Source of the DNA: Phycisphaerales bacterium
Lineage (GTDB): Bacteria > Planctomycetota > Phycisphaerae > Tepidisphaerales > Tepidisphaeraceae
Length of the DNA stretch: 9,354 nt
Assembly: GCA_003153655.1 (NCBI GenBank)
Contig: PMAK01000284.1
Coordinates: 14,179-23,532 of the forward strand
Reading direction: 5' to 3'
Below the pieces are notes generated by a model that saw only the letters and a program-made list of their open reading frames with translations, did not search any database and was not told the DNA's origin. Shown here one piece after another: positions 1-7,265 of the stretch. Position numbers and translations under genes: made by a program. Within the stretch, counting starts at the first letter, position 1. Every line of letters starts with the position of its first letter.

Positions 1-934
1 GCCACTGGACGTTAATAATTTCACCCTGCGGATTCCCAGAGAAAGGTCTGAGCTGCCGTGCGCTTCGAGTGACATTGTGAGCTATGAGCGCATTCGCCAT
101 CGCCACAACGCGATGCGGGCAGCGGCGACACTCGTCAAGTCCGGCCGATTCAGTATTCGCGTGACTTACTGGGAATTGCACGATTCCTTCAGGATGCGCG
201 TATTTGAACGAGTAGATCGACTGATCTTCGTCGCCAATGACTACCAGACTGCCGTTCGACAATAAGTCGATAAGTTCTTGCTCTGCCCGATTAAGATCTT
301 GGTACTCGTCCACAAGAACGTGATCAAAAGCCGTGCGGAATGGGGACTGGGCATTTAGTCGGAGATATTTAATTCCTTCCGGGATAAGTTCGCCAATCAG
401 CATCGCTCGGTGGAAGCGGAGCCACGCAATGAGCGCGGCTTGGAAGGCTTGATCTCTCTGGTCGTTCGGCCAGCCGGGTTTCTCGTGTTGCAGACGTGCC
501 CATGCTGCTGAAAACGCACGAAGCGTCTTACCACAATCACGAATCCCGCCGAGACCCGCTTTACTAATGTCCTGCAACAGAAACCGTTCCTCAAATCGGA
601 GCAGCGGCCGAGGAACTCTGCCCGTGGCGGCAAGTACGTCTTCTCGCGAGAGCATCGAGAAGCAGAGACCGTGAACTGTCGCAGTGGCGATGTCATCGGC
701 GCCGGCGACACCAAGGTTCGCAACAGCGCGAGTGATATCTTCGGCCGCTGTTCGGGTGAACGTGCAGGCCAGGATTCGTTCGGCGTCGGCTCCATCGGCT
801 TCGATCAACCGGGTCAGCCGCCGCATCAATGCGAATGTTTTCCCCGTACCTGGGCCAGCAACGACGCACAGCGGCGAGTTCGGAGTGGCCGCGATCTGCA
901 ATGCTTGACCTTGGAGTCCATCATTCCATGGCAT
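1..934 (-). CDS. UvrD/Rep-like SF1 helicase, N-terminal 311 residues (runs off the left edge)
   Basis: The reading frame is open to the left edge, so only the N-terminal 311 residues are visible. Superfamily 1A (UvrD/PcrA/Rep) motifs occur in order: a Q-like segment near 7-12, Walker A GPGTGKT at 27-33, motif Ia TFTRTAAE at 58-65, motif Ib TVHGLCFSM near 86-94, Walker B VDEYQDLN at 208-215, motif III GDEDQSIYSFKYAHP at 234-248, and a divergent motif IV region with CRRCPHR near 269-275. The family translocates 3'-5' on ssDNA using ATP. The ATG at 934 is set by an in-frame TGA two codons upstream and by AAAGGGGG seven bases before it. It is third in the minus-strand set, 103 nt after the DUF3644 stop. 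The C-terminus, where a fused nuclease could sit, is not visible. The helicase call is firm. A defence role, as for GajB-type UvrD helicases, is inferred from its neighbours; a repair helicase is the alternative. Confidence 0.9.
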   Translation of the reverse strand, partial: MPWNDGLQGQALQIAATPNSPLCVVAGPGTGKTFALMRRLTRLIEADGADAERILACTFTRTAAEDITRAVANLGVAGADDIATATVHGLCFSMLSREDVLAATGRVPRPLLRFEERFLLQDISKAGLGGIRDCGKTLRAFSAAWARLQHEKPGWPNDQRDQAFQAALIAWLRFHRAMLIGELIPEGIKYLRLNAQSPFRTAFDHVLVDEYQDLNRAEQELIDLLSNGSLVVIGDEDQSIYSFKYAHPEGIVQFPVSHANTESAGLDECRRCPHRVVAMANALIAHNVTRSARQLRPFSGNPQGEIINVQW

Positions 935-1037
935 TATTCATCCCCCTTTGCCTTCAGGATGTTTATTTGGCTGGGCGCGGAATCAAGCCATCCCTGCTTT
1001 GGCGGGGCCGCACGTTCGATGATTTCGGAAGAGTCGT

Positions 1038-2156
1038 TCATGCTCGCTTGCTGCGCTTGCCAGATAACGCCACACGATGTTTTTCCCAGCAATCTTCCGC
1101 GTTCGGAAGATTCTCCCGCAATTGGTCTAATGCTCGCTTGCTGTACCGCTTATAGACTTGGGAGCCAACCGTAATGGTTCGGAAGCATTCGGGGTCGGTT
1201 TGTATTTTGTATTCGCACAGCATCGCCCGCGCACGAGCGCTGGTAATCCCTAGCTTTTCGGAGAGTTGAATCAATCCAAGATTGAACTTGTCCATAATAT
1301 TGATTTCTCGCTCAACGATGGCTCGGTCTGCATCGACTGGCTCTCCGGGTTTGATGACTCGAACAGGTAGAGCTTGAGCGTCGTCCCTTGCGACACGAAC
1401 CTTAAATTCGATGCCGCCACCGTCGGGAACCAAGCGGAGATTTGCTATGGCGGGAAAGACAGTTTGCCAAGTCTGGGCCGCCCGCAAGTTTTCGATCGCA
1501 ACCTCAAGCTCAGCCGTGTTCATTCGTCGAGGCTCGTCTTCGGTGGAAAGCGAAAAGGCCATCAATGGTCGCAAAGCGGCAATGGCTTGGCTCTTTGTCG
1601 TTCGTGGATCATCGAGGAGCGACTTCAGATTGGAAAATTCTTGGTCTACAAGTAGATGAATCTCTCTCGGCGGCTGAGTGCAAATGGGGAGAACTCGGGC
1701 GGGCAGCATTTGCGCCAATGACTGGCCCGCCTCGACCCTAAGAAGTCGGCCGAAAAGACTGACGGAGCCTTGCGCATGGATATATAATATTTGCTCCGAA
1801 ACAGCCTGGTAGTAGTGCATCGCCGAATCACGCAGGTTGTCCAACGTGGAAAGAAAGCGGCGCTCGTCTTTGGAGATAATCTTCAAATCCTGCTCCGCAA
1901 TGCGAAGGCATGTATCGAAGGCATACGAATAACGGCGATCCTCATCAATGACGGTGCCTGTTCGTTCGGCAATGAGCGACTTCAAAAGCATCTCGAAGCT
2001 GTGGTGCAGAAGTATCAGAGTGGAGTCTGCACGTGCGACCTCTGTGGGGCGATTAAAAACTTCAATAGCCAGGATGAGCGACTCAATGGCCTTTGAACGC
2101 AATGCTCCAACATCGTGATGCAAATCAGGATTTGATAATGTCGCCGCCTGGGTCAC
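1038..2156 (-). CDS. DUF3644-like protein with a HEPN-style R-x4-H motif and a C-terminal winged-helix-like segment
   Basis: This 372-aa protein starts with GTG. The start is fixed by a 4-nt GTGA overlap with the helicase stop and a strong GGAGGAGG just upstream, so the two genes are probably translationally coupled. Residues 16-66 (ALRSKAIESLILAIEVFNRPT, then the SFEMLLKS helix) match my memory of the DUF3644 opening. R109-D-S-A-M-H114 fits the Rx4-6H motif of HEPN domains, many of which are metal-independent RNases in toxin-antitoxin and defence systems. The all-helical character of residues 16-130 agrees. Residues 293-350 (GLIQLSEKLGITSARARAM, then a basic tail) look like a winged helix. 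The protein lies between two helicase genes and so may be the effector of their system. The family call rests on remembered sequence patterns. RNase activity is inferred. The stretch may be a non-catalytic HEPN scaffold instead. Confidence 0.72.
   Translation of the reverse strand: MTQAATLSNPDLHHDVGALRSKAIESLILAIEVFNRPTEVARADSTLILLHHSFEMLLKSLIAERTGTVIDEDRRYSYAFDTCLRIAEQDLKIISKDERRFLSTLDNLRDSAMHYYQAVSEQILYIHAQGSVSLFGRLLRVEAGQSLAQMLPARVLPICTQPPREIHLLVDQEFSNLKSLLDDPRTTKSQAIAALRPLMAFSLSTEDEPRRMNTAELEVAIENLRAAQTWQTVFPAIANLRLVPDGGGIEFKVRVARDDAQALPVRVIKPGEPVDADRAIVEREINIMDKFNLGLIQLSEKLGITSARARAMLCEYKIQTDPECFRTITVGSQVYKRYSKRALDQLRENLPNAEDCWEKHRVALSGKRSKRA
1040..1143. repeat. 14-bp direct repeats flanking a perfect 9-bp inverted repeat at the 3' end of the DUF3644 gene
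   Basis: ATGCTCGCTTGCTG occurs at 1040-1053 and again at 1130-1143. In the coding frame both copies encode SKRA, the second being the final residues of the protein. Between them, 1091-1099 and 1104-1112 form a perfect inverted repeat (AATCTTCCG, loop CGTT, CGGAAGATT). It would fold as a strong tetraloop hairpin in the transcript shortly before the stop. No T-run follows, so it is not a standard terminator. The copies may be a chance codon coincidence or a small duplication. Confidence 0.5.
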
Positions 2157-5100
2157 GATGCCTCCTCCTCTGCTGCATCGAGAATCTGTTTGATGCCGAC
2201 AAGTACAGACCCCTTAGCCTTCGCCAGCAGGGTTCCAAAGGGGTCCTGCACTCTAGCGAGTTGAGGCGACGATGTAGCGCAGTCGTACACTGCATATAGC
2301 CAATATCCGTTGCGGATATTGCAGGCCGCCGCCCACTCGTTGGCGGAGACTTCGACGTCCCCAGTGCCGCCACGTCCCTTGACTTCAATTGCCCGTCGCC
2401 GATTGCCCGGCCGGATTGCTAACACGTCGAACCCCGGATTGTCCGGTAGTCCCGCAGCGCGGGCGAGCGCCGGCGTGTGGACGTACGTCACGACGGCTCC
2501 TGCGGCCTCCTCATATGCTCGAACGAATTCCATTGCGACCTGCTCAACTTGCGCATCGTGTTGTTCGAGTTCCTCGGGGTCAGACGAAGGAACGATCAGA
2601 GCGTGGGCGACAAAGACGATGGCCCCGGGCGCGATCAGCTCCGGTTCACGGTGAAGAAGCGCCAATGCCTGGGCTTTCCGAGCCGCCAGCGATTTCTGCT
2701 GGCCTTTGATTTCTTCCAGCGCTTTGATCGACAGTGCATGGCCCGAACGAGCCTTTTCTGTGAGATTGAGCCGCGCGGCGGCCAATTCGGCTTCCTGAAA
2801 GTCGAAACCCCTTTGCAGAAACTGTTCCCTTTCCGGCAGAGAAGCCAATAACTCATCTCGCCGTTCAATGGCCATCGCGCGTGCAACCCGCTCATGCAAA
2901 AAGGCATCAGCTTGCGCTTTTAGCGCTTCACCCATCATTGCCAAGCGTTGGGCTGCGGCAGGTAGACCAAGCCCACCCTTGAGCAGCAATAGATGCTCCA
3001 CGGGGCAAACTGTGAGCGCCGCTCCGTCGAATTGCTTCACACCGATTAGGTGACAATGAAGTACATCCTCTTCCCGTAGGTCGGGAATCTCGCGGTCCGC
3101 TTGACGAACGACACTGACCAAAGCGAGGTGGAACAGATATGGTTTTTCCGCGGTTGGGTCGACAAAGACAGCGCCGCGCAACGCCTGGTCGCCCAGCTTG
3201 TCGGAGACAATTGCGCGAAATCGCTCGAATACTGGTTCGCCGGGATGGACCCAGATTGCATCATCGGATTTATCCGGGCGAGCGAATGCCAGACATTTGC
3301 GTTGCTTGGCCGTATAAAGCTCCAGCGTGTGCAGCAGTGGGTCCACCGCGCCACTGACCGCCGACCGAAAAGAGAAGCACCCATTCAGGTCTCCTCCGAT
3401 CTGAATTCCAATTGGCGGCGCAGCGTTTTCGACAAAATGCCGCGTATAGCCGGGGAGCAAACGGCAGAAGGTTTCCGTCTCCAAGTCCTCCCGGAGCCGG
3501 GGAAGCTGCCGGGCCACGTCACCGCCGGTACCGAACAGTACCTTTTCTTTCGCCTCTATCGCCTCGACCTGCTCCTTAGTGAGCTTCCCTTCCAGCATTT
3601 TGGCGACATTTTCCGGTCCTTCGACGGTGGCCTGTTCCATGTATTGCTTTATGGAAACGCCCTCGAAAATCCGGCCGATGGAGTCGAAGACCTTGTCGCT
3701 CTTGAGCTCCTTGCGAATAGCTTCCAGCTTGTCCAACAGCGTCTTAAGCACGAGACCCTCGCGCGTCTTGGGCGCGACGAGGTTGAGGATTACTACGGGG
3801 TCGTGCTGCTGGCCGTAGCGGTGAATGCGGCCCATTCGCTGTTCGAGACGCGCCGGGTTCCACGGCACGTCGTAGTTGATCATGATCCAACAGAACTGAA
3901 GGTTGATGCCCTCGGCGGCGGCGTCGGTGCAGAGCATGAAGCGGGCACCGCCGGCGTCGAGAGCAAGCCGGAATCGCTCCACCTGTTCCTGGCGCTCGGT
4001 GTAGTGCATCCCGCCATGGATCTGTGCGATTTGACCTGTGTAGCCAAGGCCACTCAGCCGATGGACAAGGAAATTGAGCGTGTCACGATGTTCGGTGAAC
4101 ACGATAAACTTCTCACCGGTGAACTTAGCGTCGGTGAGTACCTCGCGGAGTTTCTCGAATTTCGAGGACTCGGATTCGGGGCTGTTGACCTTGCGGGCGA
4201 GTTCGCGGAGTTGCACGACTTGGTCACGTTCGGCGATGAGATCGCCAAGTGACGCGGCAATGACGCCGGCCATTAGGTCATCCTCGGACTTTTCGTTTTC
4301 CTCACGGCCGTTTTCTGGCGATTCGTCGTCGGCCGTTTTGCTGTCTAAAACATCATCCTCGTCGGCGAGCCGGCGTTGCAGCGTGATGAGCTGCTCCATT
4401 GTGAGCCGACCTTCCTGCACCTGTTTGATCAATTCATCCAGCTTGTCGATTCGACGCTCGAATGAGCGGAGTAGCGCATAGGTGATACTGGCCAGCCGGC
4501 GCTGCAAAACGCTCATCGCCAGACGCGCTGCGGAGCGATTGAGCATCTTGGCACGGTTGTAGACGTGCCGCATATAGTCGGTGGTCTCGTCATACAAACG
4601 CTGCTCGCTAACGTCACCTTGGGTAAGGTCGTACCCCAGCGTGTCGGACATTCGCTTGGGGTACAGCGGCTTTCCGCTGAGATGAACCATCTCCTCCTTG
4701 GTGCGACGGATGAAGTGCTGAGCGCGGCGTTCTGGTGGGTAATCCGCGAACGCCTCCAACGTGGACAGCACCTCCGGCTCAAGAAGTCGCCAGAGTGCGT
4801 AGTACGGATATTCCTTTCCTTGGTGTGGGGTTGCCGTCAGCAATAGTAGATGGTGCGCCGACCACGGCAGGCTCCATTCCGGTTTTAACCCGCCGACGCC
4901 AGCAAGCGCCTCGGCGAGCCGGTAGCGATCGGTCTTGCGGATGCTTAGATCGCGGTCTCGATCGGCGGAAAGCTTGTGCGCCTCATCGAAGATAACAAGG
5001 TTGTACGGTTCAACCTGTGCCTCTTTGAGCCTTGCGAAAACTTTTGGACCGGACAGCGTGTCCACGCTGACGATGACAAAATCGCTGCCATTGCCTACGA

Positions 5101-5722
5101 AGGGATTGGAGTTCTTTGCGTCGGAGCCGCTTACGATGCGGAATGGAAGACTGAAGAGTGTCGAAAGTTCTCGCTGCCAGTTTCCAACCAGACCAGCGGG
5201 TGGAACGATCAGCACCCGTTGGAGTAATCGCCGCGATTTCATCTCCCGTATGTAGAGTCCCGACATGATGGTTTTGCCTGCACCAGCATCATCTGCAAGG
5301 AGGAATCGCAGTGGCGCTAGCTTGAGCATGTGGTCGTAGACGGCCAAGCGCTGGTGCGGGAGCGCGTCAATCTGTGAGATTTCGGTTGCGAAAACTGGGT
5401 TGAACATGTGACCGAACGAGAGTCGTTCACCTTCAACAAGCGAACGGACCACCTCCGGAGGGCTGGTAAAATCCATGGGCTGATGCGGGGATGTCACGGC
5501 GGATTCCATCACCGGAGCCGGCGCGTCGTCGCCGAGTTTAAGAATCTGCGCCCAAGACAGCGGGGACGGCCTTGCCTGTTTGTTTTCCCATCGATTGACG
5601 GTGGCGAAAGACACTCCAAGCCGAGCGGCGAGTTCGACTTGGGTTAGAGCCATCCGCCCACGTAATCTCTGAATGAGAGTTGCATAGTCGGATGGGATTG
5701 GTTGAAACGCGTTACTTTCCAT
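2153..5722 (-). CDS. XRE-HTH / SNF2-family helicase / DUF3883 fusion protein
   Basis: This 1189-aa protein combines three recognisable parts. Residues 13-54 form an XRE-type helix-turn-helix (LTQVELAARLGVSFATVNRWE). Residues 120-640 form an SNF2 (SF2) ATPase with DDAGAGKT at 144-151, DEAH at 246-249, TATPH at 296-300, FTEHRDTL at 542-549, CTDAAAEGINLQ at 598-609 and QRMGRIHRYGQ at 628-638. Charged, coiled-coil-prone sequence (about 385-520, acidic at 452-482) separates the two RecA lobes. Residues 1085-1145 look like DUF3883, with D1099 and E1113-x-K1115 (GFDVLAI, then AIEVKG), a PD-(D/E)xK-style nuclease signature. The start has AAGGAG nine bases upstream. It heads the operon with its own promoter. 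SNF2 proteins are dsDNA translocases; the closest defence protein I can name is DrmD of DISARM. A role in sensing or degrading foreign DNA, with self-repression through the HTH, is inferred. Confidence 0.9.
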   Translation of the reverse strand: MESNAFQPIPSDYATLIQRLRGRMALTQVELAARLGVSFATVNRWENKQARPSPLSWAQILKLGDDAPAPVMESAVTSPHQPMDFTSPPEVVRSLVEGERLSFGHMFNPVFATEISQIDALPHQRLAVYDHMLKLAPLRFLLADDAGAGKTIMSGLYIREMKSRRLLQRVLIVPPAGLVGNWQRELSTLFSLPFRIVSGSDAKNSNPFVGNGSDFVIVSVDTLSGPKVFARLKEAQVEPYNLVIFDEAHKLSADRDRDLSIRKTDRYRLAEALAGVGGLKPEWSLPWSAHHLLLLTATPHQGKEYPYYALWRLLEPEVLSTLEAFADYPPERRAQHFIRRTKEEMVHLSGKPLYPKRMSDTLGYDLTQGDVSEQRLYDETTDYMRHVYNRAKMLNRSAARLAMSVLQRRLASITYALLRSFERRIDKLDELIKQVQEGRLTMEQLITLQRRLADEDDVLDSKTADDESPENGREENEKSEDDLMAGVIAASLGDLIAERDQVVQLRELARKVNSPESESSKFEKLREVLTDAKFTGEKFIVFTEHRDTLNFLVHRLSGLGYTGQIAQIHGGMHYTERQEQVERFRLALDAGGARFMLCTDAAAEGINLQFCWIMINYDVPWNPARLEQRMGRIHRYGQQHDPVVILNLVAPKTREGLVLKTLLDKLEAIRKELKSDKVFDSIGRIFEGVSIKQYMEQATVEGPENVAKMLEGKLTKEQVEAIEAKEKVLFGTGGDVARQLPRLREDLETETFCRLLPGYTRHFVENAAPPIGIQIGGDLNGCFSFRSAVSGAVDPLLHTLELYTAKQRKCLAFARPDKSDDAIWVHPGEPVFERFRAIVSDKLGDQALRGAVFVDPTAEKPYLFHLALVSVVRQADREIPDLREEDVLHCHLIGVKQFDGAALTVCPVEHLLLLKGGLGLPAAAQRLAMMGEALKAQADAFLHERVARAMAIERRDELLASLPEREQFLQRGFDFQEAELAAARLNLTEKARSGHALSIKALEEIKGQQKSLAARKAQALALLHREPELIAPGAIVFVAHALIVPSSDPEELEQHDAQVEQVAMEFVRAYEEAAGAVVTYVHTPALARAAGLPDNPGFDVLAIRPGNRRRAIEVKGRGGTGDVEVSANEWAAACNIRNGYWLYAVYDCATSSPQLARVQDPFGTLLAKAKGSVLVGIKQILDAAEEEAS
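2161..2168 (-). promoter_or_regulatory. Ribosome binding site for the DUF3644 gene, inside the helicase coding sequence
   Basis: Minus-strand GGAGGAGG lies 4-7 nt before the GTG at 2156 and also encodes the Glu run at the helicase C-terminus (EEEAS). It supports the GTG start and coupled translation of the two genes. Confidence 0.75.
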
Positions 5723-5783
5723 GCCAGCTCTCTCCTTCGCTCAAAGGCTCCTGATGGAGGTTGTGCCGAAGTGATTCTGGCTC

Positions 5784-5812
5784 AGTATGACAAGTGTTAT
5801 AGGGAATGCCAA
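5784..5812 (-). promoter_or_regulatory. Candidate sigma70-type promoter for the helicase operon
   Basis: On the minus strand TTGGCA (5812-5807, 5/6 match to TTGACA) and CATACT (5789-5784, 4/6 match to TATAAT) are separated by exactly 17 bp. Transcription would begin near 5777, about 55 nt before the ATG. The gene lies 199 nt from the integrase stop, so an independent promoter is plausible. Confidence 0.5.
5786..5801. promoter_or_regulatory. Palindromic operator candidate overlapping the helicase promoter
   Basis: TATGACA-AG-TGTTATA is a 16-bp inverted repeat with 7-bp arms and one mismatched pair. It covers most of the promoter spacer and part of the -10 hexamer. This size and placement is typical of an XRE/Cro-type repressor site, and the first gene product carries an XRE-like HTH. 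Autorepression is inferred. The minus-strand word TAACACTTG (5799-5791) lies within this site. Confidence 0.45.
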
Positions 5813-5921
5813 TACGCACGCGATGTGCGATCGATGGTTGGTTTGCAGCGCGAATAATGCGCCATCCACGCACTGTTTGGGGGAATGGGCGCGCAGCGCC
5901 GACAGGATCTATGGTTTCTCA

Positions 5922-7118
5922 TCAGGCCGACGCATTTTGTTTCTGCTGAATGGCCGGGGGCGATGCGACAAATTCCACGGAATCCCCCATCTCCTCGGGA
6001 ATCAGCGCCGCGTAATGCCGACTGCAAATTTCCGGCGAGTTCCCCATCAGCTTACTGATTTTGTAGAGGCTCTCGCCCTTCATCGCCAGTTGGCTGCCGA
6101 ACGTATGGCGGAAATCCAGACAACCCCACGGCAGTTTCGCGTCCTGGTTCGTGGCGCGCAAATCCTGCGAGAAATTATCGGGGTCCCATCGTTTACCTTC
6201 CGGACTCGGAAACAACCACAGTCCCTTGTCTTTCTCCGCTTTTAGACGCCACTTGTCGAGAAAGTGGCGCAGCCGCGAACTCACCGGCACGGCGCGATTC
6301 CTTTTCGTCTTCGGCTCCCACGCCTCGCCGCCGATCTCCTTCGCCCGCACGCGAATCATTCCGTATTTTCCTGCGTTCAAATCCAAATCGTCATGCGTGA
6401 GCCACAACAGCTCTTCGCGACGCAGACCACCGAAGATCAACGTGGCCACCATCGTCTGGAACTTTAGATCGTTTGCCAGCGCGTCAAGCTGCACGTCGAT
6501 CTGCTTGAGCGTAAGGAATCGAATGTTCGGCGCTGACTCGCGATAGCGCTCGACCTTGGATGCTGGATTCCGGTCGCCCGGCAGCCGCACGCCTTTTTGC
6601 TCAACGGCCCAGTTGAACAGACGGGTGAGGATTTCGCGGTAGCGGTTGGCAGTCTTGGGGGCGAGCCCTCGACGGGCGACTTGGCCAGAGACGAATTCGA
6701 CGATCTGCGCCGTGGTGATGGTTTCGAAGCAGTCGGCTTCAATCACCGGCGATTTGTGCCGACGGTCCACATCATCTTTCAACGGGCGCTTACGAGCCTT
6801 TTCCGACACCTTCCGACTGGTGACCTTGATCGCGTCGCACACGGGGCCGAACACATCGCGCAGGTAATAGATGTCGGTCTGAGCGCTCTTGGCCGTCTTT
6901 ACCGTGCGGATGTGCGCGACGTAAGAGGTCACCATGTCGGCGATAGGCGTCCGCGTCGGCACGGGAAGGCTTTCGCCTTTGGCCCGCGCCGATTCAAATA
7001 GTCGCTGCTTTTCTTTAGCGATCTGGAAGACGCCGGTGCTGAGGGATTTCTCCTTCTGCTTTCCGGCGACGTAGAACTTCACGTAGTAGATGCTTCCGCG
7101 CTTGAACAGATAGGCCAC
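5922..7118 (-). CDS. Tyrosine recombinase / phage-type integrase
   Basis: This protein has 398 aa from the chosen GTG. Its N-terminus (AYLFKRGSIYYVKFYVAGKQ) is an arm-binding-like beta region, followed by a SAM-like core-binding domain (about 55-190) and a catalytic domain (200-385). Recognisable residues are R233 in GGLRREEL, a beta-turn Lys near 270-272 (PKTKRNRAVPV), R337 in LDFRHTFGSQLA and the nucleophile Y369 in RHYAAL. The usual first His of HxxR is Leu334 and the usual His/Trp after Gly is Asn360 (LMGN). I recall both as features of a subfamily in Planctomycetota/Verrucomicrobiota, so the enzyme need not be dead. A longer start at ATG 7166 is possible, but GGAGG six bases before GTG 7118 favours the shorter form. 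It reads away from the tRNA-derived core, as expected for the integrase of a tRNA-targeting island carrying the helicase genes. Confidence 0.92.
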   Translation of the reverse strand: MAYLFKRGSIYYVKFYVAGKQKEKSLSTGVFQIAKEKQRLFESARAKGESLPVPTRTPIADMVTSYVAHIRTVKTAKSAQTDIYYLRDVFGPVCDAIKVTSRKVSEKARKRPLKDDVDRRHKSPVIEADCFETITTAQIVEFVSGQVARRGLAPKTANRYREILTRLFNWAVEQKGVRLPGDRNPASKVERYRESAPNIRFLTLKQIDVQLDALANDLKFQTMVATLIFGGLRREELLWLTHDDLDLNAGKYGMIRVRAKEIGGEAWEPKTKRNRAVPVSSRLRHFLDKWRLKAEKDKGLWLFPSPEGKRWDPDNFSQDLRATNQDAKLPWGCLDFRHTFGSQLAMKGESLYKISKLMGNSPEICSRHYAALIPEEMGDSVEFVASPPAIQQKQNASA

Positions 7119-7124
7119 TGGCCA

Positions 7125-7129
7125 CCTCC
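7125..7129 (-). promoter_or_regulatory. Ribosome binding site that selects the GTG start of the integrase
   Basis: Minus-strand GGAGG with a 6-nt spacer to GTG 7118. The alternative ATG at 7166 would place this site inside the coding region and has no comparable site of its own. Confidence 0.7.
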
Positions 7130-7135
7130 AAGGAA

Positions 7136-7150
7136 CAAGTGTTAAACACT
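7136..7150. promoter_or_regulatory. Palindrome and TAACACTTG word just upstream of the integrase
   Basis: AGTGTT-A-AACACT (7138-7150) is a perfect 6-bp inverted repeat with a single central base. Minus-strand TAACACTTG (7144-7136) overlaps it. The site lies 17 nt before the GTG. A bound regulator here could block integrase expression. It might also be an arm-type recombinase site. Confidence 0.35.
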
Positions 7151-7179
7151 CCTTGGCGAGTACCATGTTTCCCAGGCCG

Positions 7180-7201
7180 TATGGGGCAGTTTATGGGGCA
7201 G
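7180..7201. repeat. Tandem 10-bp direct repeat, candidate arm-type integrase binding sites
   Basis: TATGGGGCAG occurs twice, at 7180-7189 and 7192-7201, a 12-bp period. The pair lies between the integrase start and the tRNA-derived core. Integrase N-terminal domains bind short direct repeats at such positions in attP. Function is inferred from position and repeat form. Confidence 0.45.
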
Positions 7202-7218
7202 CAGGCCCATTTTTGGCC

Positions 7219-7254
7219 AAAGAAAAAGGGACTCGCATTGCTGCAAGTCCCTTT
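7219..7254 (-). terminator. Rho-independent terminator downstream of the tRNA fragment
   Basis: On the minus strand AAAGGGACT (7254-7246), a 12-nt loop and AGTCCCTTT (7233-7225) form a perfect 9-bp stem that runs into a T-rich tract (TTTCTTT). The tract on the other strand is absent, so it works toward lower coordinates. It begins 11 nt after the tRNA 3' end and would end transcription of the tRNA. It may have been carried with the attachment core. Confidence 0.75.
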
Positions 7255-7265
7255 GTCATCTGGAA

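Noticed and set aside
397..795. Minus-strand open frame of 132 codons in the UvrD region
   Set aside because: It is a shifted frame of the UvrD gene; all helicase motifs are in the other minus-strand frame, which is open to the left edge.
671..1174. Plus-strand open frame opposite the UvrD start
   Set aside because: It is antisense to the Walker A and Ia motifs of the helicase and crosses two real genes without any domain of its own.
3101..4252. Long plus-strand open frame (383 codons) inside the helicase gene
   Set aside because: It lies wholly antisense to the SNF2 motifs, has no recognisable domain and reflects the codon bias of the real gene.
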